NCBI GenBank assembly: GCA_018668195.1
Contig: JABITU010000230.1
Coordinates: forward strand, 1-7,760
Direction: 5' to 3'
Source of the DNA: Tateyamaria sp.
GTDB taxonomy: Bacteria; Pseudomonadota; Alphaproteobacteria; Rhodobacterales; Rhodobacteraceae
DNA: 7,760 bases
The position numbers were made by a program, and so were the translations under genes. Position 1 is the stretch's first letter. Every line of letters begins with the position of its first letter. Shown here one piece after another: positions 6,442 through 7,760 of the stretch. The notes beneath the pieces are model-generated. The model was given only the letters and a program-made list of their open reading frames with translations. It made no database searches and had not been told where the DNA came from.

Positions 6442-7563
6442 ATGGTTCGCTTGAAACTAGGTATGGTTGGCGGTGGCCAAGGGGCGTTCATTGGCGGTGT
6501 ACACCGCATGGCCGCGCGCCTGGACGGCTGTTTTGATCTGGTTGCAGGGGCCTTTTCGTCAGACGCAGTACGCGCACACGCTTCCGCGGCCGAGCTCGGC
6601 ATTGATGTTGATCGCTCCTACGCGGATTTCAACGAGATGGCGAAAGCCGAAGCCGCGCGATCCGACGGGATCGATGCAGTGTCTATCGTAACCCCAAATC
6701 ACCTTCATGGTCCCATCGCCGAGGCGTTCTTGGCTTACGACATCTCTGTTATTTGTGACAAGCCGATGACCGCGACTTTGGCACAAGCCGAAAGCCTCTC
6801 CGCCGCAGCGCAAGCCTCCAAGGGGCACTTCTTTCTTACCCATAATTATACCGGCTACCCGATGATCCGTCAGGCACGCCAGATGGTGGCCGAAGGCGCA
6901 CTTGGCGAGATCAGGATTGTTGAGGCGAATTACTTGCAAGATTGGCTCAGCGAGGCTCCGGCTGATGATAACAAGCAAGCTAAATGGCGCATGGACGCTG
7001 CCCAGTCGGGTGGCGGAGCCATAGGCGATATCGGAACCCACGCACACAACCTTGCCTGTTTTGTAACAAGGCTGCGTGCCACTGCGGTGAGTGCTACGCT
7101 TAGCTCTAACGTGGCAGGGCGAATGGTTGATGATGATGCCCGTATCACTCTGCAGTTTGATAGCGGCGCTCGCGGCCATATTTGGGCCAGTCAGGTCGCG
7201 ATTGGCAATGAGAACAACTTGACTTTGGCGGTTTACGGCACCAAGGGATCGCTGCGCTGGACCCAAGAAAATCCCAATTTCATTACGTTTACTGAACTTG
7301 GGAGAGCGCCGCAAATAATAACCCGTGGCGGCGGCATGGCAAATGCCGCTTCTGCTGCCGTGACGCGCATCCCAGCGGGTCATACAGAGGGGTATTTAGA
7401 AGCCTTTGCGACACTTTATAAAGAGGCAGCAATGGCAATTAAGTCGCCGGACAAGGTTAATGATGCAAATATAAATATAGAAGACGGTTACGATGGGGTA
7501 AAGTTTGTAAATGCCTGCCAAAATTCATCAAGGAATGGGGCCTCTTGGGTTGACCTTCGATGA
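6442..7563 (+). CDS. Gfo/Idh/MocA family NAD(P)-dependent oxidoreductase (second copy)
   Basis: A 373-residue dehydrogenase. Its Rossmann motif is GMVGGGQGAFIGGVHR (7-22), then TPNHLHG (84-90), CDKPM (105-109) with catalytic K107, and THNYTGYPM (133-141). The substrate domain carries YLQDWL (164-169) and GGAIGDIGTHAHN (191-203), giving the standard D196-x3-H200 catalytic pair. It ends with RIPAGHTEGYLEAFATLYKEA (from 329) and a final WVDLR. Levoglucosan dehydrogenase-like and 3-keto-glycoside-forming relatives share the YLQDW...GDI.TH pattern, which fits oxidation or reduction at C3 of a glucose ring; that is inference from family memory. The start abuts the upstream stop codon, with only a weak GGGG (6432-6435) before it, so coupling is likely. 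The last 180 bases are poorer in GC (about 42%) than the gene's 5' part, and the usual proline/arginine-rich linker before the closing EDG motif is short here. It is the last recognisable gene in the window. Confidence 0.94.
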   Translation: MVRLKLGMVGGGQGAFIGGVHRMAARLDGCFDLVAGAFSSDAVRAHASAAELGIDVDRSYADFNEMAKAEAARSDGIDAVSIVTPNHLHGPIAEAFLAYDISVICDKPMTATLAQAESLSAAAQASKGHFFLTHNYTGYPMIRQARQMVAEGALGEIRIVEANYLQDWLSEAPADDNKQAKWRMDAAQSGGGAIGDIGTHAHNLACFVTRLRATAVSATLSSNVAGRMVDDDARITLQFDSGARGHIWASQVAIGNENNLTLAVYGTKGSLRWTQENPNFITFTELGRAPQIITRGGGMANAASAAVTRIPAGHTEGYLEAFATLYKEAAMAIKSPDKVNDANINIEDGYDGVKFVNACQNSSRNGASWVDLR

Positions 7564-7760
7564 TGAATGAAAAACGTCTTGAATTCGGGTGCTTGACCCA
7601 ACAGCCGTCTCAAAGCTCATCGACATGCAGTGGTTTTTTAAAATGTCAAAAAAAAGTTTCTGATATTTAAATTTAACGCGTAATCCAGGATCTCACAGTC
7701 TGTAAATGACCTATGATCATGATTATTTCTAACAATAAATTTATGAAAAAAAGATTATGA
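7564..7760. other. AT-rich non-coding region after the operon
   Basis: No convincing gene is seen on either strand. Base composition falls sharply: 38 G or C in the 140 bases from 7621 to 7760 (27%). It holds A/T runs, a TTAAATTTAA palindrome (7666-7675) and an ATGATCAT palindrome (7713-7720). The only small hairpin near the last gene is GGGT/ACCC with a 5-base loop (7587-7599), which lacks a T-run. No credible intrinsic terminator or promoter could be identified, so the transcript may end by Rho or beyond the window. Confidence 0.6.

Noticed and set aside
6559..7383. A 274-codon minus-strand open frame opposite the second dehydrogenase
   Set aside because: It lies fully inside a well-supported dehydrogenase gene and shows no family features or ribosome binding site.
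7587..7599. GGGT/ACCC hairpin after the last gene as an operon terminator
   Set aside because: The stem is only 4 bp and is followed by mixed sequence, not a T-run.
7589..7663. A short frame from GTG 7589 whose first residues (VLDPTAVSKLIDMQW) look protein-like, possibly a gene remnant
   Set aside because: Only 24 codons, closed by stops on both sides, and no family recognised. It is too short to call a pseudogene.
7563..7670. A 35-codon open frame starting at an ATG that overlaps the stop of the last dehydrogenase gene by one base
   Set aside because: There is no Shine-Dalgarno sequence, the composition is low-complexity and AT-rich toward the end, and it shows no recognisable motif. The TGATG overlap alone is weak evidence.
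7630..7680. A/T runs after the operon as part of a terminator on either strand
   Set aside because: The T-run at 7634-7639 and the A-run (T-run on the minus strand) at 7648-7655 have no GC-rich stem directly before them.
1..7760. CRISPR arrays, tRNA or rRNA genes, insertion sequences, tandem repeats
   Set aside because: None were seen. The region is a continuous coding operon followed by a short AT-rich tail.

Overview
The window is one stretch of a plus-strand carbohydrate uptake and catabolism operon. It most likely comes from an alphaproteobacterium of the marine Rhodobacteraceae (Roseobacter-like) type. That guess rests on the protein sequence style, the moderate GC content, and the tightly packed CUT1 transporter followed by Gfo/Idh/MocA dehydrogenases and TIM-barrel isomerases. 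It is an impression from the sequence, not a search result.

Layout. Positions 1-474 hold the C-terminal part of a periplasmic sugar-binding protein cut by the window edge. A GC-rich hairpin (493-515) lies in the gap before the next gene. Two six-helix inner-membrane permeases follow (563-1483 and 1476-2381), then a MalK/UgpC-type ATPase (2389-3468). Both permeases resemble the GtsB/GtsC glucose/mannose importer group more than the maltose or glycerol-phosphate groups. Next come four enzymes in an alternating order: a small TIM-barrel isomerase-like protein (3486-4250), a Gfo/Idh/MocA dehydrogenase (4243-5364), a larger TIM-barrel isomerase-like protein (5386-6441) and a second Gfo/Idh/MocA dehydrogenase (6442-7563). 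Genes overlap by 8 bp, abut, or lie within 21 bp of each other, apart from the 88-bp gap after the binding-protein gene. From 7564 the sequence is AT-rich with no recognisable gene or clear terminator.

How the genes may work together. The importer would bring a hexose or hexose-containing compound into the cytoplasm. The four enzymes contain no glycoside hydrolase and no sugar kinase. Two NAD(P)-dependent dehydrogenases plus two metal-dependent TIM-barrel enzymes is the same enzyme tally as the described levoglucosan route (oxidation at C3, beta-elimination, hydration, reduction). It also resembles related oxidoreductive glycoside-cleavage systems. The main hypothesis is therefore that the operon imports a glycoside or anhydrosugar and opens it through a 3-keto intermediate with internal redox balance. 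The substrate cannot be read from the sequence. No regulator lies in the window.
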